A DNA stretch of 11,659 nt from JAAYBQ01 sp035403465 (GTDB lineage Bacteria > Spirochaetota > UBA4802 > UBA5550). Of the stretch, positions 1 through 7,560 are shown one piece after another. The stretch is taken from the NCBI GenBank assembly GCA_035403465.1, contig DAONFG010000070.1, positions 1 through 11,659 on the forward strand, written 5' to 3'. Below the pieces are notes generated by a model that had not been told where the DNA came from, ran no database searches, and saw only the letters and a program-made list of their open reading frames with translations. The translations under genes were made by a program, and so were the position numbers. Position 1 is the stretch's first letter; the number at the start of each line of letters is the position of its first letter.

Positions 1-276
1 GTTTGCGACAGTGCAGACCAGGCAAGAAAATTGTTTGAAATCTTTATCGGCAAAAAGGTCTGTGACATTTCGGAAATCAAGTATTGTAAAAAACAGTTTA
101 TCAAATTCTTCGTTTATTCTTGTACCGCGACCGATTATCTGCTTGAACTTTGTCATAGACTTTATTTCAGAATCGAGCACGATTACTTTACAGGTCTGGG
201 CATCGACGCCTGTCGTCATAAGTTCTGATGTTGTTGCAATAACGGGATAAGGTTCTTCGGGATTGATGAAATTATC
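1..276 (-). CDS. hsdR: HsdR internal fragment: type I restriction enzyme R subunit, motor domain (no start, no stop)
   Basis: Read on the minus strand, this stretch is open throughout (about 92 codons). It matches the second RecA-like motor domain of type I restriction R subunits of the EcoEI/EcoR124 kind. Recognisable blocks are PYPVIATTSELMTTGVD (superfamily 2 motif V region), CKVIVLDSEIKSMTKFKQ, then QIIGRGTRINE (motif VI, with the arginine finger region) and FFTILDFRNVTDLFAD. In the family this domain hydrolyses ATP to translocate DNA before cleavage. The N-terminal nuclease domain and first helicase domain are missing because the coding sequence stops resembling HsdR near 276, where pyruvate carboxylase begins on the other strand. 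The C-terminal part runs off the left window edge. No hsdM or hsdS is visible. As it stands the piece cannot make a functional enzyme. The assignment rests on remembered family motifs, not a search. Confidence 0.85.
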
Positions 277-280
277 GGGC
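258..280. other. Breakpoint joining beheaded hsdR and beheaded pyc head to head
   Basis: Within these bases both readings look plausible: plus strand gives IDEII of pyruvate carboxylase and minus strand gives DNFINPEE of HsdR. Left of it only HsdR makes sense; right of it only pyruvate carboxylase does. The plus frame of pyc hits a TGA at 226-228. The two genes diverge from the junction and each lacks its 5' part. The ambiguity may reflect short microhomology at the join. This could be a real inversion or deletion endpoint, or an assembly or amplification chimera. Confidence 0.75.
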
Positions 281-3200
281 TGGCTCTCAAAAAGGGTGTT
301 GATGCAATACATCCGGGTTATGGGTTTCTCGCTGAGAATCCTGACTTTTCACAGAAGTGCCAGGATGCAGGGATTGAATTTATCGGGCCGACAGCTCAAA
401 TGATGGACAGCCTTGGAGATAAAATAAAATCGAAGATAGTTGCGCGAAGCGTAGGTGTACCGATCATCTCGGGAGTAGAAAAACCCATCGCCAACGATGA
501 AGAGGCTGTACACTATGCAGCGGAGTGCGGGTATCCCATAATGCTCAAGGCATCCGCAGGCGGCGGCGGTCGCGGCATGAGGATAGTACGCAACAGCGAC
601 CAGCTTATACCGGAATTCCATAATGCCAGGAACGAATCACGCAAGGCATTCGGCAGCGAAGACATATTCATTGAAAAATACCTTGAGTCACCCAAACATA
701 TTGAGGTACAGATACTTGCAGACAACTATGGCAACACTCTCCATCTCTTCGAGAGAGACTGTTCCATACAGCGGCGCCACCAGAAGGTAATCGAATTTAC
801 ACCGGCTTTCTCGATACCGCAAAAGAAACGTGACCAGATATGCAATGACGCAATTAAAATCGCGAAGGCTGTAAATTACAGGAACGCGGGAACAGTTGAA
901 TTCCTTGTGGATAAAAACGGCAACCATTTCTTTATAGAGATGAACCCGCGCATACAGGTAGAACACACAGTAACAGAAGTGGTAACCGGGATTGATATAG
1001 TTCAGTCGCAGATACTTGTTGCGCAGGGATACAGTCTCGATTCACCACAGATAGGGATCAGGAGTCAGGACGAGGTACAGACCAGGGGCTTTGCAATACA
1101 GTGCAGGGTAACCACCGAGGACCCGTCAAACGGTTTTGCGCCTGATACTGGAAAGATCGACGTGTACAGGACGGGTTCCGGTTACGGTATACGTCTTGAC
1201 GGCGGGAACGGGTATACCGGTTCAGTGATCAGCCCATACTACGACAGCCTTCTTGTAAAAATAACAGCACACTCGCGCACCTTTGAGGATACAATAAACA
1301 AGTCAAAGCGCTCGCTGCGTGAACTTGTGATAGCCGGGGTTAAAACCAATGATGCATTTTTACTGAACGTGCTTTCACACCCTGCTTTCCTTAAAGGTGA
1401 ATGTGCAACAGATTTTATTGAAAAGACACCCGAACTCTTTGACATAACACCGAAGGAGGACAAAGAGGCAAAACTACTCCGGTTCTTCGGGGAAAAAGCG
1501 GTAAACGAAGCAAGCGCAGTACGCAGGGAATCTGACATCCCGCGTATACCAAAACACAACGAACCGTTCGGGATGTCGGGGACTAAACAGCTCCTTGACT
1601 CAAAGGGTCCCAAAGCGGTTGCAGATTGGGTCAAGTCGCAGCAGAAACTTCTTATCACAGACACAACATTCAGGGACGCACACCAGTCGCTCATGGCAAC
1701 ACGTCTTCGCACGTATGACATGCTGAAAATAGCAGAAGCAACCGCTTCACTTGCAGGCGAACTCTTTTCGCTTGAGATGTGGGGCGGCGCGACATTCGAT
1801 GTTGCCTACAGGTTCCTCAAGGAGAATCCATGGAAGAGGCTTGAAGAACTACGCAAACATGTTCCAAACGTCATGTTCCAGATGCTCCTGCGCGGTGCCA
1901 ACGCCGTAGGCTACACGAACTACCCTGACAACCTGATACGCGAATTCATAAAACAATCTGCGCAGAGCGGAATTGACGTGTTCAGGATATTTGACTCCCT
2001 CAACTGGCTCAGGGGCATGGAGGTGGCGATGGACGAAGTTCTTCTCACCGGAAAGATCGTCGAGGGATGCGTCTGCTACACCGGGGACATTCTTGATGAA
2101 AGAAAAACAAAATATGACCTTAACTATTACGTTGAAACCGCAAAAGAGATCGAGAAGATGGGCGCCCATATACTGGGAATAAAAGACATGTCAGGCCTCC
2201 TGAAGCCGTACGCGGCGCAGATGCTTATCAAAGCCCTGAAAGAGTCTATATCAATCCCTATTCACCTTCACACCCACGACACAAGCGGTAACGGGGTCGC
2301 CACACTTCTTTTGGCAGCCGAAGCAGGAGTCGACATTGTAGACAGCTGTTTTAACAACATGTCCGGACTCACAAGCCAGCCTGCATTAAATTCGGTTGTC
2401 GCCGCGCTCCAGCATACTAAACGTGACACTGGCCTTAACATTGACGGCATACAGGAACTCTCTGATTACTGGGATGATATAAGGCCTATATACGAGCAGT
2501 TTGAATCAGGGCTCAAGTCCGGTACCGCGGATGTGTACAAGTATGAAATCCCCGGCGGCCAGTATTCAAACCTCAAGCCCCAGGTAGAAAGTTTCGGTCT
2601 TGGCCACAAGTTCAAAGAGGTCAAGGAGATGTACATGAATGTGAATGCCATGGTAGGCGACATTGTCAAGGTTACCCCCTCTTCGAAGATGGTGGGTGAC
2701 CTTGCAATTTTCATGGTGAAGAATGACCTGACCCCTGAAAATATAGTTGAAAAAGGGAAAGATTACGCGTTTCCCGATTCAGTTGTATCATACTTTGAAG
2801 GTATGATGGGGCAGCCCGTGGGAGGATTCCCGGAGGACATACAGAAGATCGTCCTGAAAGGGAAAGCCCCGATCACATGCAGGCCTGGTGAGCTGCTGCC
2901 GCCTGTTGACTTCGAAGCAACGGGAAAACACATTACGCAGAAGCACGGAATTACACCGACTATGCAGGACATTCTCAGTTATTCGCTCTACCCTAAGGTG
3001 ATAGATGATTATATTGTTTTCCTGAAGCATTACGGCGACCTGAGCAGAATGGAAAGTCCGCTTTTCTTTAACGGCCTTAAACGCGGTGTACCGGCAGAGG
3101 TCGAGGTTGAAGAGGGAAAGATTTTCATTATACAGCTTGTAAGCATGGGCAAGGTTGACGCAGAAGGCAACAGGCAGGTTGTGTTTGAAGTTGACGGGAA

Positions 3201-3501
3201 CAGGCGCGCGATGACCATTCTTGACAAAACATACAGTTTAGAAAAGGCCGTGTCTGCAACTCCGATGGCCGACCCTGCCAACCCGAATGAAGTCGGCGCC
3301 AGCATTCCCGGAACCGTATCCAAGGTACTGGTCAAAGAGGGCGAATCATTCACCGCAGAAAAGAGCCTTATTGTTATTGAAGCGATGAAGATGGAAACCA
3401 ATATTAAACCCCAGGGCAACGGCAAGGTAAAGGAGATACTGGTAAAAGAAGGCCAGGCGGTCAGGGCGGGAGAACTTCTCATGAGGCTCGACCTGGAGTA
3501 A
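262..3501 (+). CDS. pyc: Pyruvate carboxylase, 5'-truncated
   Basis: Single-chain pyruvate carboxylase makes oxaloacetate from pyruvate, bicarbonate and ATP (anaplerosis and gluconeogenesis, cytoplasm). About 1,079 codons are visible against roughly 1,150 in the family. Order: most of the biotin carboxylase ATP-grasp domain (HPGYGFLAENPDF near 325-360, glycine-rich loop AGGGGRGMR near 555, EMNPRIQVEH near 940-967); the carboxyltransferase domain starting with TDTTFRDAHQS near 1657, with HLHTHD metal ligands near 2265-2280 and IKDMSG near 2180; the PYC/OADA linker region; and a C-terminal biotinyl domain with EAMKMET, whose biotin-accepting lysine codon is 3388-3390. The missing part is the first ~80 residues, including the KxLIANRGEIA segment. 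The first in-frame ATG is at 400, but homology extends upstream to about 262, so 400 is not the native start. If the break is real, the biotin carboxylase step should fail. Confidence 0.95.
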   Translation: MDEIIGLALKKGVDAIHPGYGFLAENPDFSQKCQDAGIEFIGPTAQMMDSLGDKIKSKIVARSVGVPIISGVEKPIANDEEAVHYAAECGYPIMLKASAGGGGRGMRIVRNSDQLIPEFHNARNESRKAFGSEDIFIEKYLESPKHIEVQILADNYGNTLHLFERDCSIQRRHQKVIEFTPAFSIPQKKRDQICNDAIKIAKAVNYRNAGTVEFLVDKNGNHFFIEMNPRIQVEHTVTEVVTGIDIVQSQILVAQGYSLDSPQIGIRSQDEVQTRGFAIQCRVTTEDPSNGFAPDTGKIDVYRTGSGYGIRLDGGNGYTGSVISPYYDSLLVKITAHSRTFEDTINKSKRSLRELVIAGVKTNDAFLLNVLSHPAFLKGECATDFIEKTPELFDITPKEDKEAKLLRFFGEKAVNEASAVRRESDIPRIPKHNEPFGMSGTKQLLDSKGPKAVADWVKSQQKLLITDTTFRDAHQSLMATRLRTYDMLKIAEATASLAGELFSLEMWGGATFDVAYRFLKENPWKRLEELRKHVPNVMFQMLLRGANAVGYTNYPDNLIREFIKQSAQSGIDVFRIFDSLNWLRGMEVAMDEVLLTGKIVEGCVCYTGDILDERKTKYDLNYYVETAKEIEKMGAHILGIKDMSGLLKPYAAQMLIKALKESISIPIHLHTHDTSGNGVATLLLAAEAGVDIVDSCFNNMSGLTSQPALNSVVAALQHTKRDTGLNIDGIQELSDYWDDIRPIYEQFESGLKSGTADVYKYEIPGGQYSNLKPQVESFGLGHKFKEVKEMYMNVNAMVGDIVKVTPSSKMVGDLAIFMVKNDLTPENIVEKGKDYAFPDSVVSYFEGMMGQPVGGFPEDIQKIVLKGKAPITCRPGELLPPVDFEATGKHITQKHGITPTMQDILSYSLYPKVIDDYIVFLKHYGDLSRMESPLFFNGLKRGVPAEVEVEEGKIFIIQLVSMGKVDAEGNRQVVFEVDGNRRAMTILDKTYSLEKAVSATPMADPANPNEVGASIPGTVSKVLVKEGESFTAEKSLIVIEAMKMETNIKPQGNGKVKEILVKEGQAVRAGELLMRLDLE

Positions 3502-3544
3502 AAATATTATTATCAAGGTGCCCTCCTTCGCACTGTAAGTTTGC

Positions 3545-3574
3545 AAAAAAGCCTGTTTAAAGACAGGCTTTTTT
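3545..3574 (+). terminator. Intrinsic terminator of pyc
   Basis: GCCTGT and ACAGGC form a 6-bp GC-rich stem around a TTAAAG loop, flanked by six A on the left and six T on the right. It begins 43 bases after the pyc stop. The A/T flanks are symmetrical, so it could also work on the minus strand, where the flagellin-like unit runs toward it. Confidence 0.88.
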
Positions 3575-3742
3575 ATTCAAACAGCATTGTGAAAGCTCAG
3601 TGTGCGATTCACAGATACTGGTATTATATCCGCAGACAATACATAAGTAAGTCTTTTCGATTTCAGACGCAATTATGTGAAATCTTTTGCTTCCTGCAAA
3701 TTGCAGAAATAACCTGAACCAGTCTGTTTATGAATGGCACTT

Positions 3743-3767
3743 ATATCCTGGAAGATTTTCCGGATAT
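3743..3767 (-). other. Hairpin downstream of the flagellin-like gene, no U-tract
   Basis: ATATCC and GGATAT pair, followed inward by GGAA/TTCC, with one bulged base and a four-base loop. It lies 18 bases past the stop codon of the minus-strand flagellin-like gene. No T-run follows on that strand, so it is a poor intrinsic terminator; it may mark an mRNA 3' end or only slow transcript decay. The remaining bases of the 3575-3785 gap hold no gene. A short perfect palindrome CTGCAA-A-TTGCAG lies at 3694-3706. Confidence 0.4.
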
Positions 3768-3785
3768 GCATAAAGAATAATAAAA

Positions 3786-4586
3786 TCAATCCCCCTTTAC
3801 CAGCAGCCCATACCTTGTTTTGATAAGGACACTCTGCTTTACAAGTTCCGAAATCCCCTCTGCCATATCATAGTCGGTGATCCGGCTCTCTGCTGCCTGA
3901 AGGTTAAGGTAATAATAACTCTTCCCTTCAATCCTTATAGTGAGTATGTTCGCCTTAACTCCCTGCATTACTCTTTTTACAGTGAGCACCTTGAGCGCGC
4001 TGTCGGTAAGTCCTATTGCTCCTTCAGGGTCACGGATAATATTAATTTTATCAAGACCAAGCGTCTCCGTCGTAAGTTCAGGAATTACCGGAACTTTATT
4101 AAACTGGCTGAAACGGGCGTTCATATTTATCTGTGCAAGAAGCTGGTTAACTTCAGTCTGGATAAATTCACGGTCATCAGGTCCAAGGATACCGTTAGTC
4201 GCCTGCAGAGCGAGTTCCCTGATACGCTTTACTATCTCATGGTCAGAAGCAATTGAGGATTCAACAAAATTGTGAAGGTTCCTCATGTCTGCGTCATTCA
4301 TTGAATCGCGCATGATCTGTTCAATCATGGAGTCCATCTTTTCTGCAACAGCAAGTCCCGCGGGATCATCAGAGGCAGAGTTTATCCTCTTCCCTGATGA
4401 AAGCCTGTTAAGGGTAAGGGTGAATTCCTTATCACCAAGCCTTGCACGGTTAACTATAAAAGTACTGGTCCCGCGGCCGTAAACGAAGAAGTCAGCACCA
4501 TTGGGCAAGTATATATATCCTTTATCCGCCGCATTGGTTACTGCTGTTGATAAAAGAATTAATAATAAACATAATCTTTTTTTCAT
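3786..4586 (-). CDS. Flagellin-like protein with Sec signal peptide
   Basis: The 266-residue product starts with a Sec signal (KKR, then LCLLLILLSTAVTNA; cleavage likely near residue 19 or 20). After a short linker come two flagellin regions. N-terminal D1: LNRLSSGKRINSASDDPAGL at about 60-78, then RIRELALQATNG at 121-132 and EVNQLLAQINMNARFSQFN at 145-163. C-terminal D1/D0: NLQAAESRITDYDMAEGI at 228-245 and a final LIKTRYGLLVKGD. The spacing between AIGLTDSALK and NLQAAESRI looks like that of real flagellins, so the fold is probably kept. There is no D2/D3 outer domain. The extreme N-terminal D0 segment seems replaced by the signal peptide. Ordinary flagellins have no signal and go through the flagellar type III path. 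The ATG at 4584-4586 is preceded by GAAGGA at 5-base spacing; an ATG seven codons earlier has no such site. It follows the DUF3332 gene by 56 bases. The role is unknown; a periplasmic filament or sheath component is one possibility. Confidence 0.85.
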   Translation of the reverse strand: MKKRLCLLLILLSTAVTNAADKGYIYLPNGADFFVYGRGTSTFIVNRARLGDKEFTLTLNRLSSGKRINSASDDPAGLAVAEKMDSMIEQIMRDSMNDADMRNLHNFVESSIASDHEIVKRIRELALQATNGILGPDDREFIQTEVNQLLAQINMNARFSQFNKVPVIPELTTETLGLDKINIIRDPEGAIGLTDSALKVLTVKRVMQGVKANILTIRIEGKSYYYLNLQAAESRITDYDMAEGISELVKQSVLIKTRYGLLVKGD

Positions 4587-4622
4587 CTTTTCCTTCTTCG
4601 GAAACACAGACGTACTATGTTG

Positions 4623-4637
4623 ACCTGTGGTACAGGT
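4623..4637 (-). other. Intercistronic hairpin between the DUF3332 and flagellin-like genes
   Basis: ACCTGT and ACAGGT form a perfect 6-bp stem with a 3-base loop, placed 5 bases beyond the DUF3332 stop codon in the transcript. No U-tract follows, so full termination is unlikely; partial attenuation or mRNA stabilisation is possible. It does not cover the ribosome-binding site of the next gene. Confidence 0.45.
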
Positions 4638-4642
4638 TTCTG

Positions 4643-5197
4643 CTATTTAACGATACCAAGTTCTGAATATATCTCGTCCGCTGTTGCATCTGATCTTACC
4701 GTCACAAACTCACCCGACGGTTTAAAAATCCTTACCTGTTCCGATTGGCCTACATACTGTACGACCTTTTTCAGTTCATTACCCTTTCCAGCAAGCCATG
4801 TATTTGTTTCGGGATTGAACACCAGGTCTGCTGTTTCACCTTTTTCAGGACCGTCAACCTGTACAATGTGAAAACGGTTCTGTGTAGCCTCAATTTTATA
4901 AATCTTCCCTTCATTCTTTACATACTGCACCTCTTTTTCACCCGGGTGCATTGAAACAGGATTTGATCCAGTCCAGAATTCGAGCGAATTAAAGATCAAG
5001 GCATCTACAACTAAAGCAATTTCATAAACTGGAACTACAATCAATACAAAGAAAACAAGCTCATTTATCCACTTGTTGCCTATACCTTTGTTAAAATTAT
5101 ACAATTTACCCGTAAGACCGAATGTCCCAATGCAACCCTGGATAGATGCGATACCCAAAGCAAGGGAGAGTGCAAATGCAATACCTTTTTTCTTCAT
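4643..5197 (-). CDS. DUF3332-family protein, probable lipoprotein with a membrane segment
   Basis: The 184-residue product resembles the DUF3332 family of unknown function. The N-terminus (KKKGIAFALSLALGIASIQGC) is a signal sequence ending in a lipobox-like IQGC, so Cys22 may be lipidated; Gln before Gly is less usual but tolerated in relaxed lipoboxes. A conserved-looking block GCIGTFGLTGKLYNFNKGIG is followed by a hydrophobic stretch at about residues 46-69 (ELVFFVLIVVPVYEIALVVD) and LEFWTGSNP. The soluble C-terminal half (about 85-184) is rich in beta-type sequence. The ATG at 5195-5197 has AAGGAG six bases upstream. It is the first gene of a two-gene minus-strand unit with the flagellin-like protein. 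The function is not known, and its location is inferred to be the cell envelope. Confidence 0.8.
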   Translation of the reverse strand: MKKKGIAFALSLALGIASIQGCIGTFGLTGKLYNFNKGIGNKWINELVFFVLIVVPVYEIALVVDALIFNSLEFWTGSNPVSMHPGEKEVQYVKNEGKIYKIEATQNRFHIVQVDGPEKGETADLVFNPETNTWLAGKGNELKKVVQYVGQSEQVRIFKPSGEFVTVRSDATADEIYSELGIVK

Positions 5198-5221
5198 ACC
5201 AAACTCCTTATAAATTTATTT

Positions 5222-5233
5222 TTTGCATGCAAA
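5222..5233. promoter_or_regulatory. 12-base palindrome upstream of the DUF3332 gene
   Basis: TTTGCATGCAAA is a perfect palindrome 24 bases upstream of the DUF3332 ATG, just before its ribosome-binding site. The position would suit an operator overlapping the transcription start. No cognate regulator is recognisable, and a 12-base palindrome in AT-rich DNA can arise by chance. Confidence 0.3.
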
Positions 5234-5765
5234 TGATGCCGTAGTAAAATTAATAAAATACCATGCGCTTTTTATTTTTTTTATTCTTTCCACCGTGCAG
5301 GTATTTCTGAATATGGTATGGTCAGCGGTATTTAATCATTTCAGGCACTTTGGAGATTTTTCACATTCATATTGCGGCAGGCATACCTCCGCATCTCTTA
5401 TACGGTCAATTCCCGGCCTGTATATCCAGTAACTTATTCTTTACATGGTCCCGTCCTGCTTCCTTACCGGCCTTGTGTATTTTTTTGAATCTCCGGGTAT
5501 AAGTAAATTCGAATTGTTGAAATCAGGGTTAATATATAATTATTGTTTTTATGCGGGTAGTCATAAACATGTTGCAGGATACGGAGCAGCTTTTCAATCC
5601 CGGCAGCAAAGTTTCAATCGCTCCATGCTGTTTCGTACAGGAAAAAATTTTCCACTGTCATGCTACCGTAATCGACATGTACCCGGTTAAACTACCCGGA
5701 AGTATTTAAAAATATTTTTAATATGCCCTTAATAACAACTTAAAAAGTATTTTTCAGGAATTTCA

Positions 5766-5792
5766 TTGACATCCACGCAAGAGGTTTATTAC
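5766..5792 (+). promoter_or_regulatory. Candidate sigma-70 promoter for the SulP gene
   Basis: A perfect TTGACA (5766-5771) lies downstream of an A/T-rich, UP-like stretch. The -10 is poor: TATTAC at 5787-5792 with a short 15-base spacer is the closest match. The transcript would start near 5800, leaving a leader of about 30 bases with GGAGG at 5816-5820. Confidence 0.4.
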
Positions 5793-5827
5793 TGTAGCCG
5801 ATTTTATTTATTTTTGGAGGTTATAAA

Positions 5828-7507
5828 TTGTTCAAACCCAAATTTTTCTCGCTTTATAAAACTTATACGCGGGAACAGATTACCAGGGACATTATTTCCG
5901 GAGTCGTTGTGGCAATAATAGCCCTTCCACTTTCAATAGCACTCGCCATTGCTTCAGGTGCTACACCTGAAAAAGGTCTCCACACTGCGATAATTGCAGG
6001 TTTCCTGATTTCATTTCTTGGAGGAAGCCGCGTACAGATAGGTGGCCCGACCGGCGCATTCGTTATTATTGTTTTTAATATCATCCTGAAGTATGGTTAC
6101 GACGGGATGCTCATTGCCACGATTATGGCAGGCGGCTTTCTTATTTTATTCGGCCTTCTCAGGTTTGGAACATTCATAAGGCTCATTCCATACCCCATAA
6201 CCACAGGTTTCACAAGCGGTATTGCCATGGTGATTTTCACTACACAGGTCAAGGATTTCCTTGGACTCTCCATAGACAAAATGCCTGCGGGTTTTTACGC
6301 AATGTGGAAGATATTTTTCACAAATATCCACTCAATAAATTACTGGGCTGCGGGGATAGCCCTTATCTCCCTTATTTTAATTGTGTTCTGGCCGAAAATT
6401 ACTACAAAGATCCCCGGATCACTTGTTGCCATAATAGGCGCGTCTTTGGCAGTTTACTTTTTCAATATACCTGTTGAGACCATCGGGATAAAATTCGGCG
6501 CGATTTCCTCTTCATTGCCCGTTCCTTCACTGCCGGTCGTATCCCTTGAAAAAATTGAACACCTTTTTATGCCTGCACTTACGATAGCGCTCCTTGCGGC
6601 AATTGAATCTCTACTCTCTGCGGTAGTTGCAGATGGTATGATAAGCGGTTCACACAAGCCTAACGCTGAACTTATTGCACAGGGTGTTGCCAACATCGCT
6701 TCCGGATTCTTCGGAGGCCTGCCGGCCACAGGTGCAATAGCCCGTACAGCAGCAAACGTAAACAACGGCGGGAGAACTCCGATATCCGGGATGACGCATG
6801 CGATCGTTCTTCTTGTAATGCTTGTTGCATTCATGCCCCTTGCAAAATTTATACCAATGTGCACACTCGCTGCAGTGCTTGTATTCGTAGCCTATAACAT
6901 GAGTGAATGGCACAGTTTCAAGGCTCTTCTCAGGGCACCTAAAAGCGATGTGACAGTACTGCTTGCAACATTTTTCCTTACAGTATTCATTGACCTTGTT
7001 GTTGCCATTGAGATAGGTATGGTCTTCGCAGCCCTTCTCTTTATGAAAAGGATGGCTGACGTCACTACTGACGGATTCAAGTTTACCCATGATAAAATTG
7101 CCGATGACGACACGGAACTGAAATTCTATCTTGAACGGGAAAATATACATCTTCCAAAAGGAATTGGAATCTATGAAATCAACGGCCCGTTCTTTTTCGG
7201 AATCGCCGATACGTTCCTGGAAAACGCGCTTCAGTACCGGCGTCCTGTTCCAGTACTGATCATAAGAATGAGGTATGTACCAGCCATGGACGCTACCGGT
7301 CTTCATGCATTAACAAGGCTTTATGATAAATGCACCGAGGTTGGAACAAGAATGGTACTCTCAGGAGTAAATGAACAGCCGCGGAAAGTTATGACTAAAG
7401 CCGGTTTTGTTGACAGGATAGGTGCTGAAAATGTATGTCCCGAGTTCAACATTGCAGTAAAAAGGGCTACTGAAATCAGGATGAAGGACCTTGAACAGGG
7501 TGCATAA
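5828..7507 (+). CDS. SulP-family anion permease with STAS domain
   Basis: The 559-residue inner-membrane transporter belongs to SLC26/SulP, whose members move sulfate, bicarbonate or other anions; the substrate cannot be told from sequence alone. The N-terminal Sulfate_transp region holds about a dozen hydrophobic segments (residues ~20-410), with family motifs ALPLSIALAIASG, IGGPTGAFVIIV and GFTSGIAMVIFTTQVKDF. The cytoplasmic STAS domain spans about residues 435-545, with INGPFFFGIADTFL and MDATG at 487-491; Thr490 sits where SpoIIAA-type STAS domains carry their phosphorylated serine. The start is TTG at 5828-5830, chosen because GGAGG lies seven bases before it and FKPKFFSLYKTYTREQI fits a family N-terminus. 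It stands alone, ending at a terminator shared with convergent uvrA. Length is normal for the family. Confidence 0.93.
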   Translation: MFKPKFFSLYKTYTREQITRDIISGVVVAIIALPLSIALAIASGATPEKGLHTAIIAGFLISFLGGSRVQIGGPTGAFVIIVFNIILKYGYDGMLIATIMAGGFLILFGLLRFGTFIRLIPYPITTGFTSGIAMVIFTTQVKDFLGLSIDKMPAGFYAMWKIFFTNIHSINYWAAGIALISLILIVFWPKITTKIPGSLVAIIGASLAVYFFNIPVETIGIKFGAISSSLPVPSLPVVSLEKIEHLFMPALTIALLAAIESLLSAVVADGMISGSHKPNAELIAQGVANIASGFFGGLPATGAIARTAANVNNGGRTPISGMTHAIVLLVMLVAFMPLAKFIPMCTLAAVLVFVAYNMSEWHSFKALLRAPKSDVTVLLATFFLTVFIDLVVAIEIGMVFAALLFMKRMADVTTDGFKFTHDKIADDDTELKFYLERENIHLPKGIGIYEINGPFFFGIADTFLENALQYRRPVPVLIIRMRYVPAMDATGLHALTRLYDKCTEVGTRMVLSGVNEQPRKVMTKAGFVDRIGAENVCPEFNIAVKRATEIRMKDLEQGA

Positions 7508-7523
7508 ACTTTAAGGCTCCATG

Positions 7524-7560
7524 AATAAAAAAGCCTGCTGAATCAGCGGGCTTTTTTATT
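7524..7560. terminator. Bidirectional terminator shared by sulP and uvrA
   Basis: Arms 7524-7540 and 7544-7560 pair over their full length with one T-G wobble. The GC core GCCTGCTG/CAGCGGGC is flanked by A-rich and T-rich runs (AATAAAAAA and TTTTTTATT) and closes on a 3-base loop. It works for the plus strand 16 bases after the SulP stop and, by symmetry, for the minus strand. The uvrA stop codon (7543-7545) begins in the loop, and the last five uvrA codons lie in one arm. Confidence 0.88.

Larger units (their letters stand above)
5198..5827. other. 630-base AT-rich divergent intergenic region
   Basis: No convincing gene is seen. Two short plus-strand reading frames (5223-5432 and 5445-5690) lack a good ribosome-binding site and have no protein-like pattern. 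Visible structure: a perfect 12-base palindrome TTTGCATGCAAA at 5222-5233; TTTCAATC twice, 20 bases apart (5592-5599 and 5612-5619); GGAAAA-AA-TTTTCC at 5640-5653; direct repeat TACCCGG at 5680-5686 and 5693-5699; and a 16-base palindrome TTAAAAATATTTTTAA at 5706-5721 within an AT-rich block leading to the sulP promoter candidate. The region must hold promoters for both divergent units. It may also hide a small RNA or a decayed gene, but nothing proves either. Confidence 0.5.

Noticed and set aside
11..250. Plus-strand open frames at the left edge
   Set aside because: They are shadows of the minus-strand HsdR frame, which carries clear helicase motifs.
400..402. First in-frame ATG as the native pyc start
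   Set aside because: Pyruvate carboxylase homology continues upstream to about 262, so this ATG is an internal methionine.
3735..3752. TGGCAC as half of a sigma-54 promoter
   Set aside because: The required TTGC/TTGCA element is absent at the proper spacing, and no gene follows on that strand.
5592..5619. Two TTTCAATC copies resembling CRISPR repeat ends
   Set aside because: Only two 8-base copies 20 bases apart, with no full repeat or regular spacers; not a CRISPR array.
5445..5690. 81-codon plus-strand frame in the intergenic region
   Set aside because: No ribosome-binding site, no domain pattern, and amino acid use looks random.
6650..7306. 218-codon minus-strand frame opposite the SulP gene
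   Set aside because: It is an antisense shadow; the Cys/His/Tyr-rich composition is unlike a real protein and the SulP frame is clearly genuine.
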